19,885 nucleotides of DNA. Source: Saprospiraceae bacterium UBA2365. GTDB lineage: Bacteria > Bacteroidota > Bacteroidia > Chitinophagales > Saprospiraceae. Below are positions 1 to 8,017 of this stretch, one piece after another. Both the position numbers and the translations under genes were made by a program. The notes beneath the pieces were generated by a model. It saw nothing but the letters and a program-made list of their open reading frames with translations, made no database searches and had not been told where the DNA came from. The stretch's first letter is position 1; the number at the start of each line of letters is the position of its first letter. The stretch covers positions 1-19,885 of the forward strand of contig DDTL01000193.1 in NCBI GenBank assembly GCA_002344345.1, in the 5' to 3' direction.

Positions 1-15
1 ATATAATATTAATAT

Positions 16-732
16 TCAATTATTTTTGAATTGAGTCAACATTTGTCTGATACAATTCAGATCGCTGACCGAATATGGATCATTGAATATTGGGTTGAAC
101 ATGATTTCTTCGTTTTGGAAGGTCGCTTTGCAGGTTCCATGCATTTCGACGGTATTGCAATAATCGCTTATATAACGAATATTCATTGGAGTCACGCCGC
201 TTCCCGGCATGATGATGATCCTGTCTGTGCCATGCTCATTGAGTTGTCTGATCGTTTCCTTTCCTTCGTTCACAGTAGCCTTGCCACCGCTGGTCAGTAT
301 CCTTTCAAAACCGATGGAAATGATGGTTTCGGCAGCTTCAAACAGATCCACACTTCTGTCAAATGCCCTGTGGAAAGTTGCAGGCCGGTATTTCCAGGTC
401 TCCAGAATTTTATTTGCCAGATCCTGGTTAACTGTTCCATCCAGGTTTAAAGCGCCAAAAACAATCCCGTCAACATCCAGTTCAAGGCACATATTAACGT
501 CTGCCAGCATGATCTGTTCCTCTTCACTGTTGTAAACAAAATCGCCACCTCTTGCCCGGATCATCACATATACCGGTATTCCGATATGCTCTTTCACATA
601 TTTGATGGTTCCGTAAGAGGGTGTACATCCGCCTTCCGGAAGATTTTCAAACAGTTCTATCCGGTCTGCCCCACCCTTCCAAGCGTTGAGGCAGGACTGG
701 ATGTTGGAGCAGGCGATTTCGAGTTTTTTCAT
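16..732 (-). CDS. cutC: CutC family protein
   Basis: The product is 238 residues, close to the ~248 of Escherichia coli CutC. It is a cytoplasmic TIM-barrel protein. The family hallmarks are present: NGADRIEL-like 'GGADRIELFENLPEGG' near residues 20-35, 'MIRARGGDF' near residue 57 and 'TFHRAFD' near residue 119. The later glycine-rich stretches 'ILTSGGKAT' and 'IIMPGSGVT' also match. The family was named for copper homeostasis. In E. coli that phenotype has been attributed to the small RNA MicL encoded at the cutC locus, so the biochemical role of the protein is unsettled. The start is the ATG at 730-732 and the stop is TGA. The 265 bases upstream carry no clear promoter. A separate unit from the outer-membrane gene at 998-2764 seems likely but is not proven. 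Confidence 0.93.
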   Translation of the reverse strand: MKKLEIACSNIQSCLNAWKGGADRIELFENLPEGGCTPSYGTIKYVKEHIGIPVYVMIRARGGDFVYNSEEEQIMLADVNMCLELDVDGIVFGALNLDGTVNQDLANKILETWKYRPATFHRAFDRSVDLFEAAETIISIGFERILTSGGKATVNEGKETIRQLNEHGTDRIIIMPGSGVTPMNIRYISDYCNTVEMHGTCKATFQNEEIMFNPIFNDPYSVSDLNCIRQMLTQFKNN

Positions 733-997
733 GGTCAGGGAAATTTATTCTAAAAATAGTTTTACAATATATTTTGCAGGCAACACTCAAAACTGAATTT
801 ATTATGATAAATATTGCAAAGTATTTATTATCAACATTATAAATTCCCATAATTTTGCCTTGTGATATCCTTATCCTGATTTAATACGTTTTAATGAATT
901 TGCTTAAATCATTCTAATTACACCCGTTAATTCATACTTTTTGAACTGAATTTTCAGGTTGCATGGAGAGGAAAATATCGGCTTAATTTTATTCATA

Positions 998-2764
998 CTA
1001 AAATAAATTCACATAGCCGATATGCACCCTTGTCGCGTTAAAATCCAAACCGGCACCCTGAATGCCGCCTACAGCCGCTGATACCAACAGCACTCCAGCT
1101 TTGGTATCAAAACTCAATCCAGTGCCTAAACTATAGGGAAAATCTATCTTGGTTGCGATGTTGGTTTTCAGGTTCAAGGCTGCCACTTCACCAAATACAA
1201 AAAACCAGGAATTTTTTCCGATAATGAGCCTTGGTTCGAGCGTCATGACTGAGTATGCATTGACAAAAATACTTTCTTCATCAAAACCCCTTAATAATTT
1301 ATTTCCGCCAATCCGGAATGCTTCGTTGCGAAACAAACCATTCTGAGCAAATTTCCAACCGGAAGCATTGCTGATCATTAGTGTCATCAACTTGCCAAGA
1401 GGCTGAAAGTAACTCAATTGACAGGACAAACTGAATTGTGTTCCACCCCGAATGGTATCAAAACTGTGCTTAAAATCAACCAGATCATTTTTTAAACTTT
1501 GGATCTCAATATTGGGAATGACATTTTTTATGCCTGCCACACTTTCTGCGCTGATTTTCCAGCCTTTTCTCGGGTTGAAGCGATAGTCCAGTTTTTCGAA
1601 AAGGTAGTTTAATCCCAATCCATTCACCGAAACATCCAACTGATCAGGCAACTTTCTGTTCGTTAAAAGGCTGGCTGTATCAATTGAGATAAGCCGTGAA
1701 CCGGAAGATTGCCAAAAAATACCCAGACTGGAATAATCGCCAAGCTGATAGGACAAACCTGTGTTGAAATCCAGATTCCTGAAAGAATCTCCGTTCTGAA
1801 ACAGTTTAAAACCTGCATTTATACCAAAAGGCAGGTCGAATAAAAATGGATACTGCATGCTTATGTGCAATTCCTGTACATTGGCAGCCCTGTTTTTATA
1901 TTGTAAACCAAAATATTCACCCTGTCCGAGTCTGTTTTGCATTTCAGCGGCGATTTCCCCGGCAATGCGAACTCCTCCAGGCTTTTTCTCATCCTGTTGA
2001 ATCCCGATCAACACATCAAAACGGCTGTTCTTTTTGTCTTCCAGATTAAGCCTGACCTTTGCTTTATTGCCCGAAAAAAGGACCTGAGGAGCTGATTTTG
2101 TGGACAAAAAAGGTAATTGGTTAATTTTTTGCGAAATAGCTTTGACTTTAGATGCATTGAAAACTTGTGCGGGACGGATTCCCAAAAGTTTTTCCAGATA
2201 ACCAATCGACACATTGGTTTTGGAAACTATTTCCAGGCTGTCAAAAACAATTTTCTTGTTTTGGGTGAGGTAGAGGCGGGCTGAAACATCTTTTCCATGG
2301 ATTTCAAGACTGTCCAGTTTGATTTGAGCAAATGGAAATCCAAGATCAGCATACCGTTCAAGTATTTGTTGCATAAGCACAGAAATGCCTTCTCCATGAA
2401 CCGGTTTTTTTGTCATCAGCGTTAGATTAAGCCCAATTTCAGCCAAGATCACTTCGGGCACATTTCCATTTTCCAGATTGATCCAGGTAAATTGCTGACC
2501 TTTATCAATATTTACTAAAAAAAAACTATCCTTCTGTTGATAATTGACGGGAAAAGCAGCCAGATAACCCCGCGAATGAAGTTGACTGATCAATTTATTC
2601 GTTTGAATGATCGCATCGAGACTATCCGTACATTGGCCGGGAATTTGAACACCGGTGACGGTTTCACTGATATCAGGTTCAAACACCATTCTGAATGACT
2701 GTTGGCCAAAAACTGGCGAAAAATATACATTCAGAAGCAGTATGAATTGAACAAAATATTTCAT
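998..2764 (-). CDS. Omp85/BamA-TamA-like outer-membrane barrel protein with POTRA-type N-terminus
   Basis: The product has 588 residues and begins with a signal peptide ending in '...FSPVFG', followed by QQ. Residues ~25-240 alternate beta and alpha segments like POTRA domains. The rest is a C-terminal barrel of the surface-antigen (D15/Omp85) type. 'KLLRGFDEES', with Arg at residue 492, matches the conserved (V/L)RG(F/Y) motif of the barrel's inward-folding loop. The protein ends in Phe, the usual last residue of an outer-membrane barrel. At this length it is shorter than a true BamA, which has five POTRA domains. It is better described as a TamA- or ShlB-like relative in outer-membrane insertion or transport. 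The substrate cannot be read from the sequence, and no obvious partner gene is adjacent. A TAnnTTTG box on this strand at 2928-2935 is far upstream and is weak evidence. Confidence 0.85.
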   Translation of the reverse strand: MKYFVQFILLLNVYFSPVFGQQSFRMVFEPDISETVTGVQIPGQCTDSLDAIIQTNKLISQLHSRGYLAAFPVNYQQKDSFFLVNIDKGQQFTWINLENGNVPEVILAEIGLNLTLMTKKPVHGEGISVLMQQILERYADLGFPFAQIKLDSLEIHGKDVSARLYLTQNKKIVFDSLEIVSKTNVSIGYLEKLLGIRPAQVFNASKVKAISQKINQLPFLSTKSAPQVLFSGNKAKVRLNLEDKKNSRFDVLIGIQQDEKKPGGVRIAGEIAAEMQNRLGQGEYFGLQYKNRAANVQELHISMQYPFLFDLPFGINAGFKLFQNGDSFRNLDFNTGLSYQLGDYSSLGIFWQSSGSRLISIDTASLLTNRKLPDQLDVSVNGLGLNYLFEKLDYRFNPRKGWKISAESVAGIKNVIPNIEIQSLKNDLVDFKHSFDTIRGGTQFSLSCQLSYFQPLGKLMTLMISNASGWKFAQNGLFRNEAFRIGGNKLLRGFDEESIFVNAYSVMTLEPRLIIGKNSWFFVFGEVAALNLKTNIATKIDFPYSLGTGLSFDTKAGVLLVSAAVGGIQGAGLDFNATRVHIGYVNLF

Positions 2765-3017
2765 ATGTATTGTTTCAATTTTCCTTTCTGCCAGATGGAT
2801 TTTTGATGAAAACTATTCAAGATTGGTTGGCGAAAATAGCCTGAATGTTCATCAATTAAGATTTAAAAAATCATCCTATATTTTCCCGATAGATTCCATT
2901 TACCATTGGCAAAAAAAGTAATGTGTACAAATATAAAAAAGTTTAAAGGGCTAATTTATTTAGTACCGCACTTTTCCTTAAAATAACCATATTTTAAAAT
3001 AATTCATCAAGAGAACG
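2765..3017. other. AT-rich non-coding spacer before repeat copy 1
   Basis: This spacer lies between the divergently transcribed barrel gene and the structured repeat. I see no convincing reading frame, hairpin terminator or RNA gene. It contains one minus-strand TAnnTTTG-like box at 2928-2935 that might serve the barrel gene, but no matching TTG upstream element at normal distance. Confidence 0.5.
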
Positions 3018-3237
3018 TTGAGTCTGCTCCTAAAAGTCCAATTTGTTGATTTTCATTCGTTTTTTTGCCCCAGTCTACTGATGTCATTGATCAGCACAAG
3101 ACTAAATGAAAACTATTGAAAATCAACAAATTAAAAGTCCACATTTAGGCCTGTGCTGACTGTAAACGTCAGTGCCTGTGCTGACTGTAAACGTCAGTGG
3201 GGATTTAGGGCGCAAAGACTTTTTGGAGTAGACTCAA
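3018..3237. repeat. Structured ~220-bp dispersed repeat, copy 1 (MITE-like)
   Basis: The ends are imperfect terminal inverted repeats. The left end TTGAGTCTGCTCC-TAAAAGTC faces a right end whose complement reads TTGAGTCTACTCC-AAAAAGTC. Inside, a 16-base arm at 3040-3055 is perfectly complementary to 3117-3132. A second arm (3092-3108) is complementary at 15 of 17 positions to 3142-3158. These two internal pairings are interleaved, not nested. The 25-base unit 3150-3174 is repeated exactly at 3175-3199, and each unit contains CTGAC-7 bases-GTCAG. There is no coding capacity. A second copy in the same orientation lies at 7292-7510. No clear target-site duplication is visible. It could be a non-autonomous mobile element or a structured regulatory or RNA repeat. 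Confidence 0.88.
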
Positions 3238-3384
3238 GTTTCAAAATTAAATTAGCATTGTACGATCCGATTTAGCAAAAAATCTTTAAAAAACATAAAA
3301 TTTACCAAAAGCGTATCACTATTTATTACCATTTTAAATTAAGCTAAAAGATTGAAATCAATCAAAAACATAGTTAAAGCTCCT

Positions 3385-3392
3385 TATTTTTG
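3385..3392 (+). promoter_or_regulatory. Candidate -7 box for sdhCAB
   Basis: TATTTTTG matches the Bacteroidota TAnnTTTG -7 consensus and lies 66 bases before the sdhC start. The nearest upstream TTG (3352-3354) is 30 bases away, longer than usual, so the call rests on one box. Such boxes occur by chance about once per 2 kb per strand in DNA this AT-rich. Confidence 0.35.
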
Positions 3393-3458
3393 TGTTTTTG
3401 AATCGAAATTGTTTTCCAAACGGGAAGCGGATTTTTTCACTATAAATTAAGCCTTGAT

Positions 3459-4136
3459 ATGGCATTTTTAAAGGTTATTCAATCCACATTATTCAGGAAG
3501 ATCCTGATGTCTCTGACAGGATTGTTTCTGGCATTTTTCCTGATCATCCATTTGCTGGGGAATTTTCAGCTGCTTCTTGATCCTGAAATTGCAAGAGAAC
3601 AATATAATTGGTATTCCACTACCCTGTCTCACAATATTTTAATCGAAATTGTGGCTAAAATACTCTATGTGAGTTTACTTCTCCACATCCTGGATGCTTT
3701 ATACATCACAATCAAAAACAGGCAGGCTGATGGTCGAAACCTGAAAGTAGACACAAGGGGTAAAGTCAGTTACTGGCACAGCAGAAACATGGGTGTTTTG
3801 GGTGTAGTGATCCTCATTTTTTTAGTGATCCACCTCAAAGACTACTGGTATATTTACAAATTCGGTGAACTGCCTTTGGACGAACAGGGTCAAAAAGATC
3901 TTTATACCATCGTCATTGCATCCTTCAAAAATATCTGGTATGTCATCATTTACCTGTTGGGTTTCATCGGTCTCGGGTTTCATCTGGCTCACGGTGTAGC
4001 ATCGGGATTCAGGACTTTGGGCTTATACCACAAAACATGGGTAAACATTATGAAGTACATTGGTATCGCATTTGCGATATTGATTCCATTGGCCTATGCG
4101 ATTATTCCCGTCATTATATATATTAAAAATCTATAA
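3459..4136 (+). CDS. sdhC: Succinate dehydrogenase cytochrome b subunit (b558 type)
   Basis: This is the membrane anchor of respiratory complex II, passing electrons from succinate to the quinone pool (menaquinone in most Bacteroidota). The 225-residue protein has five hydrophobic helices, at about residues 15-38, 58-82, 106-133, 157-182 and 194-222. Histidines 31, 76, 125 and 175 or 178 lie within the helices. This fits the four axial ligands of the two b haems in the single-subunit, di-haem class, which uses no SdhD. It is the first gene of sdhCAB, with its stop only two bases before the sdhA ATG. No Shine-Dalgarno sequence precedes the start. A possible -7 box lies at 3385-3392. Confidence 0.95.
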   Translation: MAFLKVIQSTLFRKILMSLTGLFLAFFLIIHLLGNFQLLLDPEIAREQYNWYSTTLSHNILIEIVAKILYVSLLLHILDALYITIKNRQADGRNLKVDTRGKVSYWHSRNMGVLGVVILIFLVIHLKDYWYIYKFGELPLDEQGQKDLYTIVIASFKNIWYVIIYLLGFIGLGFHLAHGVASGFRTLGLYHKTWVNIMKYIGIAFAILIPLAYAIIPVIIYIKNL

Positions 4137-4138
4137 TT

Positions 4139-6052
4139 ATGTTGAATTCAAAAATACCTGCAGGTCCCTTGAAGGACAAATGGAGCAATTATCAGCATAC
4201 CTGCAAAATTGTAAACCCTGCCAATAAAAAGAAGTTGGACATAATCGTGATTGGTTCAGGTTTGTCCGGAGCTCCTGCAGCAGCTTCATTGGGAGAACTG
4301 GGTTACAACGTAAAGATATTCTATTTTCAGGATTCAGCCAGAAGAGCGCATTCTGTAGCAGCGCAAGGCGGTATCAATGCATCCAAAAACTATCAGAATG
4401 ACGGTGATAATGTTTTCAGACATTTTTATGATACCATCAAAGGAGGTGACTTCCGATCCAGGGAAGCAAATACTTACAGACTGGCTGAATTATCTGCCAA
4501 GGTGATCGATCAGGCTGTTGCTCAGGGAGTTCCGTTTGCCAGAGAATATGGTGGTGTGCTTGCAAACCGTTCTTTTGGTGGTGTGCAGGTTAAAAGGACA
4601 TTTTATGCTCAGGGGCAAACCGGGCAGCAAATGCTTTTGGGAGCATACAGTGCTCTGATGCGTCAGATCGGACTTGGTAATGTCAAAGCTTATAACCGGC
4701 ATGAAATGTTGGAATTGGTTATTATTGACGGTCATGCAAGAGGTATCATCGCCCGAAATCTTATCACGGGAGAGATAGAAAGACACAGTGCCCATGCAGT
4801 GGTACTGGCTTCAGGAGGTTATGGAAAAATTTATTATCTTAGCACCCTTGCTATTGGTTCAAACGCTTCAGCACAATGGAAAGCTTATAAAAAAGGGGCA
4901 ATGATGGCTGGTGTTAGCTGGATACAATTCCACCCAACCTGTCTTCCTCAATCAGGTGATTATCAGTCAAAGCTCACTTTGATGTCTGAAGCTCTGAGAA
5001 ATGACGGAAGGGTCTGGGTGCCCAAATCAGGTACTGATACCCGGCGAGCCAATGATATACCTGAAGAAGATCGGGATTATTATCTGGAACGAAAATATCC
5101 TTCTTTTGGCAACCTGGCACCAAGGGACATCTCAAGCCGGTCAGCAAAAGAACAGATCGACGCAGGCAAAGGTGTTGGTGGAAATAAAAATGCAGTTTAT
5201 CTGGATTTCAGGGATGCGATCAAAAAATATGGTAAAAAAGAAATTGCCAACCGATATGGCAACCTGTTCAGGATGTACGAAAAGATCACAGGTGCCAATC
5301 CGTACAATGAGCCGATGATGATCTCTCCGGCTGCTCACTTTACCATGGGCGGATTGTGGGTTGATTATGAATTGCAAACTACCATTCCGGGGCTTTTTGC
5401 TGTAGGTGAAGCCAATTTTTCAGATCACGGAGCCAACCGGTTGGGCGCTAATTCATTGCTGCAAGCTAGCGTAGACGGGTATTTTATCCTTCCTGTGACC
5501 ATCGGAAATTATCTGGCTGATCACATCAAAACAGGAAAAATCTCAACTGATCATCCTGCATTTAAAGAAGCTGAGGACTCCGTTGTTAACAGGATCGATC
5601 AGTTTTTGTCCATCAACGGAACCACCAGCGCGGAAGCATACCATAAGAGACTCGGCAAAATTTTATTTGATTATGTAGGGCTTGACAGAAGTAAAGAAGG
5701 TACCGCAAAGGGAATTGAGCTGATCAGAGAACTCCGTGATGATTTCTGGAAAAATCTGAAAGTGACTGGAACCAATGAGGAAGTCAACAGTGAAATCGAA
5801 AAAGCCGGAAGAGTTGCTGATTATCTGGAGCTGGCAGAATTGATGGCTTACGATGCACATGACAGAGATGAGTCCTGTGGCGCTCATTTCAGGATAGAGT
5901 TTCAGACAGAAGACGGTGAAGCATTAAGAAATGACAAAGATTTTATGTATGTTTCAGCCTGGGAATTTGATGGAATCGGTACTGAACCAAAACTCCACAA
6001 AGAGGATCTGGTTTTTGAGACAGTCAAACCAAGCGTCAGAAGTTATAAATAA
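4139..6052 (+). CDS. sdhA: Succinate dehydrogenase/fumarate reductase flavoprotein subunit
   Basis: This catalytic subunit oxidises succinate to fumarate with covalently bound FAD. The 637 residues match the Bacteroidota type. The dinucleotide-binding 'VIGSGLSGAPAA' sits at residues 37-48. His71 in 'AHSVAAQGGINA' occupies the position of the FAD-linking histidine. 'FHPTCLP' (active-site region), 'LAPRDISSR' (proton-transfer arginine region) and 'HFTMGGLWVD...GLFAVGEAN...HGANRLGANSL' complete the signature. It is the middle gene of sdhCAB, almost touching sdhC and 45 bases before sdhB, so the three are surely co-transcribed. It is distantly related to nadB in the same window (fumarate reductase/aspartate oxidase superfamily). 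The covalent histidine and the neighbours settle the identity. Confidence 0.97.
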   Translation: MLNSKIPAGPLKDKWSNYQHTCKIVNPANKKKLDIIVIGSGLSGAPAAASLGELGYNVKIFYFQDSARRAHSVAAQGGINASKNYQNDGDNVFRHFYDTIKGGDFRSREANTYRLAELSAKVIDQAVAQGVPFAREYGGVLANRSFGGVQVKRTFYAQGQTGQQMLLGAYSALMRQIGLGNVKAYNRHEMLELVIIDGHARGIIARNLITGEIERHSAHAVVLASGGYGKIYYLSTLAIGSNASAQWKAYKKGAMMAGVSWIQFHPTCLPQSGDYQSKLTLMSEALRNDGRVWVPKSGTDTRRANDIPEEDRDYYLERKYPSFGNLAPRDISSRSAKEQIDAGKGVGGNKNAVYLDFRDAIKKYGKKEIANRYGNLFRMYEKITGANPYNEPMMISPAAHFTMGGLWVDYELQTTIPGLFAVGEANFSDHGANRLGANSLLQASVDGYFILPVTIGNYLADHIKTGKISTDHPAFKEAEDSVVNRIDQFLSINGTTSAEAYHKRLGKILFDYVGLDRSKEGTAKGIELIRELRDDFWKNLKVTGTNEEVNSEIEKAGRVADYLELAELMAYDAHDRDESCGAHFRIEFQTEDGEALRNDKDFMYVSAWEFDGIGTEPKLHKEDLVFETVKPSVRSYK

Positions 6053-6097
6053 AATAGAGACAAAATAATATTTGGAAATAAAATAAAAATATAGGAG

Positions 6098-6844
6098 ATG
6101 AATATCAAATTGAAAGTATGGAGGCAAAAAAATGCAACCGATCAAGGGCATTTTGAATCATACGATCTCTCCAATTTAAATCCGGACATGTCCTTTTTGG
6201 AAATGCTGGATGTTTTGAATGAAAAATTGCTTTCTGAAGATAAAATTCCGGTAGAATTTGACTCTGATTGCCGGGAAGGAATCTGCGGGCAGTGTGGATT
6301 GACCATCAATGGCAGGGCAAACGGTCACTTTACCGCTTCGACTACCTGTCAGTTGCACATGAGGCACTTTAAGGACGGTGATTCAATTGTTGTAGAGCCT
6401 TTCAGGGCAAGGGCATTCAAGGTGTTAAAAGACCTGAAAGTCGACCGGAGTAGTATGGACAGGATCGTGCAGGCGGGCGGATTCGTTTCTGTACATACAG
6501 GTTCAGCCCCTGACGCGAATGTTTTGCCTATCGGTAAATTGAGGGCTGAAGACGCTTTCAAATCTGCAGCCTGCATTGGTTGCGGTACCTGCATTGCCAC
6601 CTGTAAAAACTCAAGTGCCGCCTTGTTTACGAGTGCCAAGATAACACATCTGGTAACTTTACCTCAGGGTCAGGAAGAGCGAGAAACAAGGGTCATCCGC
6701 ATGGTGGAAGCTATGGATCTCGAAGGATTTGGAAGTTGCACCAATACGGAAGCCTGTGAAATGGAATGTCCACAGGAGATCTCAGTTTTGAATATAGCGA
6801 GGATGAATTTTGAGTATAATAAGGCGGTGTTGCTGACGAAATAG
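6098..6844 (+). CDS. sdhB: Succinate dehydrogenase iron-sulfur subunit
   Basis: This subunit carries electrons from the flavin to the membrane haems through three iron-sulfur clusters. Of the 248 residues, Cys58, Cys63 and Cys66 ('DCREGICGQC') with Cys84 bind [2Fe-2S]. Cys159, 162 and 165 ('CIGCGTC') with Cys224 fit the [4Fe-4S] cluster. Cys169, 214 and 220 fit the third cluster. It is the last gene of sdhCAB. An AGGAG lies directly against the ATG, too close to act as a normal Shine-Dalgarno. No terminator hairpin is evident after the stop. The downstream DNA runs straight into the 14-bp tandem array. Confidence 0.96.
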   Translation: MNIKLKVWRQKNATDQGHFESYDLSNLNPDMSFLEMLDVLNEKLLSEDKIPVEFDSDCREGICGQCGLTINGRANGHFTASTTCQLHMRHFKDGDSIVVEPFRARAFKVLKDLKVDRSSMDRIVQAGGFVSVHTGSAPDANVLPIGKLRAEDAFKSAACIGCGTCIATCKNSSAALFTSAKITHLVTLPQGQEERETRVIRMVEAMDLEGFGSCTNTEACEMECPQEISVLNIARMNFEYNKAVLLTK

Positions 6845-6936
6845 GAAGTTGTCTTACAGTTCAAGTTGATGTTTTCTTTGTGCAATTTGACATATCCAGG
6901 TCATCATACTAAAAAAATTGTTTAGAATATCGAATC

Positions 6937-7111
6937 CCTAAGGGCAGGCTCCTACGGACAGGCTCATACGGGCAAGCCCATACGGGCAGGCCTATACGGA
7001 CAGGCTCCTACGGACAGGCCCATACGGGCAGGCTCCTACGGACAGGCTCCTACGGGCAGGCTCCTACGGACAGGCTCCTACGGACAAGCCCATACGAGCA
7101 GGCTCCTAGGG
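6937..7111. repeat. 14-bp tandem repeat array (minisatellite)
   Basis: Eleven complete 14-base units run from 6947 to 7100, with partial units at both ends. The commonest unit, GGCTCCTACGGACA, occurs five times unchanged (units 1, 5, 7, 9 and 10). The others vary mainly at positions 1, 4-6 and 12, giving forms such as AGCCCATACGGGCA. Units 3 and 6 could form a short GCCC/GGGC hairpin. The array is much more GC-rich than the surrounding spacer. No gene reads through it, and 14 is not a multiple of three. Repeats are contiguous without unique spacers, so it is not a CRISPR array. Confidence 0.95.
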
Positions 7112-7143
7112 TAAAAAAGGATGAACGATTTATGATTTTTGTA

Positions 7144-7284
7144 CTAAAACACTTGATCTGAAATCGTAAATCGGTGTTCCTTGTTCACCCCGTTATGTAG
7201 CGGCTCGGGGTTCTTAATCAATTTCTTTACTGGTTCTGGCTTGTCGATGAACTCCGGATGATCAACAAAAATGGAAGGAAATAT
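7144..7284 (-). pseudogene. Truncated 46-codon reading frame beside repeat copy 2
   Basis: An open frame on the minus strand ends at TAG (7144-7146) and is closed upstream by TAA at 7285-7287. It has no ATG near its beginning. The deduced residues look protein-like, for example 'DHPEFIDKPEPVKKLIKNPE' and a tail 'EHRFTISDQVF'. Its upstream edge lies seven bases from the boundary of repeat copy 2. It may be the 3' remnant of a gene cut off by insertion of that element. A stop-free run of this length also occurs by chance, and I do not recognise the family. Confidence 0.3.
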
Positions 7285-7291
7285 TTAAGAA

Positions 7292-7510
7292 ATGAGTCAG
7301 TTCCGAAAAGTCCAATTTGTTGATTTTCATTCGTTTTTTGCCCCGACCTACTGACGTCAAAGATGAGCACAAGACTAAAGGGAAACGATTGAATATCAAC
7401 AAATTAAAAGTCCTCTTTTAGGCGTGTACTGACTGTATATGTCAGTGCTTATGCTGACTGAAAACGTCAGTAGGGATTTAGGGGGCAAAGACTTTTCGGA
7501 GTATACTCAA
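7292..7510. repeat. Structured ~220-bp dispersed repeat, copy 2 (MITE-like)
   Basis: This copy is in the same orientation as 3018-3237 and aligns over its whole length. The terminal inverted repeats are ATGAGTCAGTTCCGAAAAG at the left and CTTTTCGGAGTATACTCAA at the right. The internal arm at 7314-7329 pairs with 7390-7405 with one mismatch. The duplicated hairpin region is present but its two units have diverged. Both keep CTGAC/GTCAG stems while their loops differ. At one terminal position copy 1 has T facing T and copy 2 has G facing C. It lies between the truncated frame at 7144-7284 and the small membrane-protein gene. Confidence 0.87.
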
Positions 7511-7532
7511 AAATTAATTATCCCATCTTCAT

Positions 7533-7859
7533 CTACTTCCTTGTCCTGCGTTTTTGAACCGGTTTTTTATTTACTCTTTGAATGAACCGAATGATCTCCA
7601 GAAGAAAAATAAGTATGATTGCACCACCAACAGCACTGATAAAACGCCCCAACAATCCTCCAGGTATCGGAATATTTGCTTTCTCAACCAACCAGGTTCC
7701 TAATAGACCTCCCAATATGCCAATGGAGATATTTCCGAAAAATCCATACCCATCTCCTCCCAAAATGCGACTGGCTACATAACCGCTGATCGCTCCCAAA
7801 ACGACAGTGAGCACAATTCCCCAATCTATGGTGAATAAAAAGAATCCAGTGATCATCAT
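7533..7859 (-). CDS. GlsB/YeaQ/YmgE family small membrane protein
   Basis: The 108-residue protein is made of three or four hydrophobic segments. The centre, 'YVASRILGGDGYGFFGNISI' followed by 'GILGGLLGTWL', is the typical signature of the transglycosylase-associated protein family (Pfam Transgly_assoc). Members are small inner-membrane proteins often linked to stress; their molecular role is not established, and the 'transglycosylase' label is historical. The basic tail 'KKPVQKRRTRK' probably faces the cytoplasm. Two ATG codons are adjacent at the start (7857-7859 and 7854-7856). No terminator is visible. The stop lies 22 bases from repeat copy 2, so transcripts of this gene may run into the repeat. 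Confidence 0.85.
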   Translation of the reverse strand: MMITGFFLFTIDWGIVLTVVLGAISGYVASRILGGDGYGFFGNISIGILGGLLGTWLVEKANIPIPGGLLGRFISAVGGAIILIFLLEIIRFIQRVNKKPVQKRRTRK

Positions 7860-8017
7860 TATTAAAGTTTTAGAATCCGAAAATACAAAAACTATGCAAA
7901 TCCAATCAACTGTGCCTGGAAGTTTTGTAAATTTTCAATACAAATTCAGGATGGTCAGCACACCACAAAAAATAAGAAGAAAATTCCAGCCTTTCCAAAA
8001 TTTTATTAAACCATCGA

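Noticed and set aside
31..450. Plus-strand open frames antisense to cutC
   Set aside because: They overlap a clearly conserved cutC on the other strand and have no family signature. Shadow frames.
849..857. Plus-strand TAATTTTG promoter for an unseen small RNA
   Set aside because: It is a single box with no -33 TTG, no terminator hairpin and no gene downstream on that strand. Such boxes are expected by chance.
3238..3458. Riboswitch or leader element before sdhC
   Set aside because: I could not find a conserved riboswitch core or a convincing folded leader. Only one possible -7 box is visible.
6085..6097. Shine-Dalgarno site for sdhB
   Set aside because: The AGGAG touches the ATG without spacing, and Bacteroidota generally do not depend on Shine-Dalgarno pairing.
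6937..7111. CRISPR array
   Set aside because: The 14-base units are contiguous with no unique spacers, are too short for CRISPR repeats, and no cas gene is present.
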